Shown: in pieces, positions 6,453 through 7,705 of the stretch
Numbering within the stretch: position 1 is the first letter of the stretch
Layout: the number at the start of each line of letters is the position of its first letter
Assembly: GCA_007121055.1 (NCBI GenBank)
Contig: SKMM01000008.1
Coordinates: 1-7,705, forward strand
DNA: 7,705 bases
Source: Paracoccaceae bacterium
GTDB taxonomy: Bacteria; Pseudomonadota; Alphaproteobacteria; Rhodobacterales; Rhodobacteraceae
Reading direction: 5' to 3'
Notes under the pieces: model-generated
Database searches by the model: none
Told to the model about the DNA's origin: nothing
The model's input: the letters and a program-made list of their open reading frames with translations, nothing else
Made by a program: the position numbers and the translations under genes

Positions 6453-6622
6453 AACGCGTGTGGGGGCGTGGCGCGGAACCGTCTTCCAATCTCTCACCCG
6501 AAAGGGAATGGACCTCGGATTTTCGGCGGCCTGCCAAGACACGGCAAGCCAGCCCGCGCATGGCCCTGTGACAGGCCCGGCCCAGCGCCGGTAGTGTGCC
6601 CGGCGACGGCAGAGCCGCGCGG

Positions 6623-6805
6623 GGCAACCCCGTCACCTTCGCCCGCGACGCCCGCATCCTCGCCGACGCGGGCTTCGTGATCGACTGGATACAGCCGGTG
6701 GACCAGTTCCGCTGGTCGCGCCATGTGGAACTTGCGGCCCGCCTCTCGCGCCCGCATACGGGGCGCGGCCGAGGCCACCCCCTTCCCGACCCGAGGATGC
6801 CATGA
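6623..6805 (+). pseudogene. C-terminal remnant of a TrmA/RlmD-type RNA (uracil-C5) methyltransferase
   Basis: The frame reads NPVTFARDARILADAGF, VIDWIQ, then PVDQFRWSRHVELAARLSR. This matches the extreme C-terminus of class I SAM-dependent RNA methyltransferases of the TrmA/RlmD group (COG2265), which methylate uracil C5 in rRNA or tRNA. The family nucleophile is the Cys of SCNP. Here the residues before NP are Arg-Gly, and upstream sequence has no similarity in any frame. About 90% of the protein, including the SAM-binding core, is therefore missing, and the break falls at the catalytic motif. The surviving frame has no stops or frameshifts, which suggests a recent loss. It runs on through a Pro/Arg/Gly-rich tail to a TGA at 6803-6805 overlapping the channel's ATG (ATGA). 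That points to a former operon with the channel gene. A formally possible start is ATG 6596, but the product would have no catalytic capacity. Confidence 0.72.
6732..6760 (+). promoter_or_regulatory. Weak candidate promoter for the sodium channel gene
   Basis: TTGCGG (6732-6737), a 17-nt spacer and CATACG (6755-6760) each match three of six consensus positions. Initiation near 6767 would leave about 35 nt before the ATG. It lies inside the methyltransferase remnant. If the channel was once expressed from the lost upstream gene, a promoter in or near the remnant would now be needed. Low confidence on sequence alone. Confidence 0.2.
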
Positions 6806-7578
6806 GCCTGCGCGACAGAACCGCCGCCTTTCTCGAAACCCGCATGGTCCGCCACGGGATCACTGCGGTCATCCTGTTCAACGCGCTGGTGCTGGGGATG
6901 GAGACCTCGGACACGCTGATGGCGCTCGCGGGCCCCGCCATCGCGCTCGCGGACCGCCTCTGCCTGTCGATCTTCGTCATCGAAATCGCGCTCAAGCTCT
7001 TCGCCCAGCGGCTCGCGTTCTGGCGCTCGGGCTGGAACCTCTTCGACTTCGTCATCGTCGGGATCGCGCTGATCCCCGGCTCGGGGGCCTTCGCGGTGCT
7101 GCGCGCGCTGCGCATCCTGCGGCTTCTGCGCGTGGTGTCCGTCACCCCCAGCCTGCGCCGGGTGGTCGAGGGTTTCCTCAAGGCCCTGCCCGGCATGGGC
7201 TCGGTGTTCCTCCTGATGTCGATGATCTTCTACATCGGCGCGGTGATGGCCACGCAGCTCTTCGGCGACAGCTTTCCGGAATGGTTCGGCACGCTCGGGG
7301 CCTCGGCCTATTCGCTGTTCCAGGTCATGACGCTGGAGAGCTGGTCCATGGGCATCGTGCGGCCCGTGATGGAGGTCTACCCCTACGCGTGGGCCTTCTT
7401 CGTGCCCTTCATCATGATGACCACCTTCGCGGTGGTGAACCTGCTCGTCGGCCTCATCGTGAACTCCATGCAGGACGCCCACCACGAGGAAGACGTCGTC
7501 AAGACCGACGCCTACCGCGACGAGGTCCTCAAGCGGCTGGAGACCATCGAGGCCCGGCTCAGCGAGCGCCAGCGCTGA
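6802..7578 (+). CDS. Bacterial voltage-gated sodium channel (BacNav, NavAb/NaChBac type)
   Basis: A complete 258-residue single-domain channel that assembles as a homotetramer in the inner membrane and opens on depolarisation to admit Na+. S1-S4 voltage sensor: S1 at about 17-35 with Asn27 and Glu34, S2 at 50-68 with Glu61, S3 at 78-92 with Asp82, and S4 with four gating arginines at strict three-residue spacing (Arg101, 104, 107, 110 in RALRILRLLR). Pore: S5 at about 130-153, pore helix, selectivity filter TLESWSM (177-183; Glu179 as high-field-strength site), and S6 at about 198-222 with Ile219 near the gate. Numbering runs two ahead of NavAb throughout, and the TLESWSMGIVRP to MEVYPYAW stretch is nearly identical to it. 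The C-terminus (about 228-256) is a charged heptad-like coiled coil. GAGG at 6793-6796 is a good ribosome site 5 nt before the ATG. The start overlaps the stop of the methyltransferase remnant. Confidence 0.95.
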   Translation: MSLRDRTAAFLETRMVRHGITAVILFNALVLGMETSDTLMALAGPAIALADRLCLSIFVIEIALKLFAQRLAFWRSGWNLFDFVIVGIALIPGSGAFAVLRALRILRLLRVVSVTPSLRRVVEGFLKALPGMGSVFLLMSMIFYIGAVMATQLFGDSFPEWFGTLGASAYSLFQVMTLESWSMGIVRPVMEVYPYAWAFFVPFIMMTTFAVVNLLVGLIVNSMQDAHHEEDVVKTDAYRDEVLKRLETIEARLSERQR

Positions 7579-7608
7579 TCCCCGCACGACTGGGGCACGC
7601 CGCCCACG

Positions 7609-7649
7609 GCCAGCCCTGCGCCAGCCCGGCGCCAGCCCGGCGCCCGGGC
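7609..7649. repeat. 11-bp tandem repeat with hairpin in a convergent intergenic gap
   Basis: GCCAGCCCGGC occurs three times head to tail (7609-7619 with one mismatch, 7620-7630, 7631-7641). The last copy continues into GCCCGG, CGC, CCGGGC (7635-7649), a 6-bp stem with a 3-nt loop. It occupies most of the 72 bp between the channel's stop and the stop of the minus-strand gene at 7651. A bidirectional transcription barrier is possible, but neither side has a T run. Confidence 0.45.
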
Positions 7650-7650
7650 C

Positions 7651-7705
7651 TCACTCGTCGAACAGCCCGCCCTGCGCGGGGTCCGGGGCCTCGGGGTCCT
7701 CGCCC
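7651..7705 (-). CDS. C-terminus of an unidentified minus-strand gene
   Basis: The last 17 residues before a TGA (7653-7651) read GEDPEAPDPAQGGLFDE in the one frame that gives a natural acidic tail. The gene enters from the right edge and converges on the sodium channel. The fragment is too short to assign a family. QGGLF fits the loose QxxLF pattern of C-terminal sliding-clamp-binding peptides found on some DNA polymerases, repair factors and helicases, but the pattern is weak evidence. An alternative is that this is just a Pro/Glu/Asp-rich tail of another protein. Confidence 0.5.
   Translation of the reverse strand, partial: GEDPEAPDPAQGGLFDE

Larger units (their letters stand above)
6175..6622. 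other. Gene-free, structure-rich intergenic block
   Basis: No convincing protein lies here on either strand. The open frames are Arg/Pro/Gly-rich, lack ribosome sites and do not resemble any family I know. The block is instead dense in palindromes. They are CCGGCCGGCCGG at 6206-6217; a terminator-like hairpin at 6268-6290; a long inverted repeat spanning 6305-6429; a pairing CCAAG/CTTGG (6361-6365, 6386-6390) inside it; a 9-bp hairpin at 6430-6452; a GAAA-capped CCC/GGG hairpin at 6497-6506; and TGCC/GGCA at 6532-6546. It separates the ABC operon from the methyltransferase remnant and ends at the point where methyltransferase homology begins. It may be a repeat element, a structured RNA, or debris at a rearrangement junction. 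Confidence 0.6.

Noticed and set aside
6137..6542. Minus-strand open frames of 105 and 146 codons and a plus-strand frame from 6345
   Set aside because: Arg/Pro-rich, overlapping one another and the palindromes, with no ribosome site and no recognisable domain. A conserved small protein is not excluded, but nothing supports one.
1..7705. CRISPR arrays, tRNA or rRNA genes, toxin-antitoxin pairs and phage genes
   Set aside because: No regularly spaced repeats, cloverleaf signatures or relevant protein motifs were seen on either strand.

Overview
The window looks like chromosomal DNA from a high-GC alphaproteobacterium, most likely Rhodobacteraceae or Paracoccaceae (roseobacter type). The grounds are very strong G/C third-position bias on every real gene, weak -10 promoter elements, a bacterial voltage-gated sodium channel of the NavAb/NaChBac class (common in marine Rhodobacteraceae), and the style of the adenine deaminase and LysE-family proteins. 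The assignment is by protein character, not by a database search.

Layout. (1) 1-1629, minus strand: adenine deaminase, complete at its N-terminus and running off the left edge. (2) 1630-1750: a divergent control region holding a G-tract with quadruplex potential in the deaminase leader, a TTGACA -35 element facing right, and a perfect 6-3-6 inverted repeat. (3) 1751-2350, plus: LysE/RhtB-family exporter. (4) 2421-4271 and 4297-6174, plus: two tandem, paralogous half-size ABC exporters (TMD-NBD) in a tight operon. They probably form a heterodimer, and both carry intact ATPase motifs. (5) 6175-6622: a gene-free, strongly structured block with a terminator-like hairpin on the minus strand, a 22-bp inverted repeat resembling a pair of REP units, and a 9-bp GC hairpin. 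(6) 6623-6805, plus: the C-terminal remnant of a TrmA/RlmD-type RNA (uracil-C5) methyltransferase. It is cut off exactly at its catalytic SCNP motif and its stop codon overlaps the next start. (7) 6802-7578, plus: a complete BacNav sodium channel. (8) 7579-7650: a short convergent intergenic stretch with an 11-bp tandem repeat. (9) 7651-7705, minus: the last 17 residues of an unidentified gene.

How the pieces fit. Purine salvage (adenine to hypoxanthine plus ammonia) is divergent from an amino-acid/metabolite exporter, and the two may share a regulatory palindrome. The ABC pair is an independent export module of unknown substrate. The channel probably descends from an operon whose upstream methyltransferase gene has been destroyed, with the structured repeat block now at the breakpoint. 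No complete undescribed system is visible. The most unusual material is the 6175-6805 interval.
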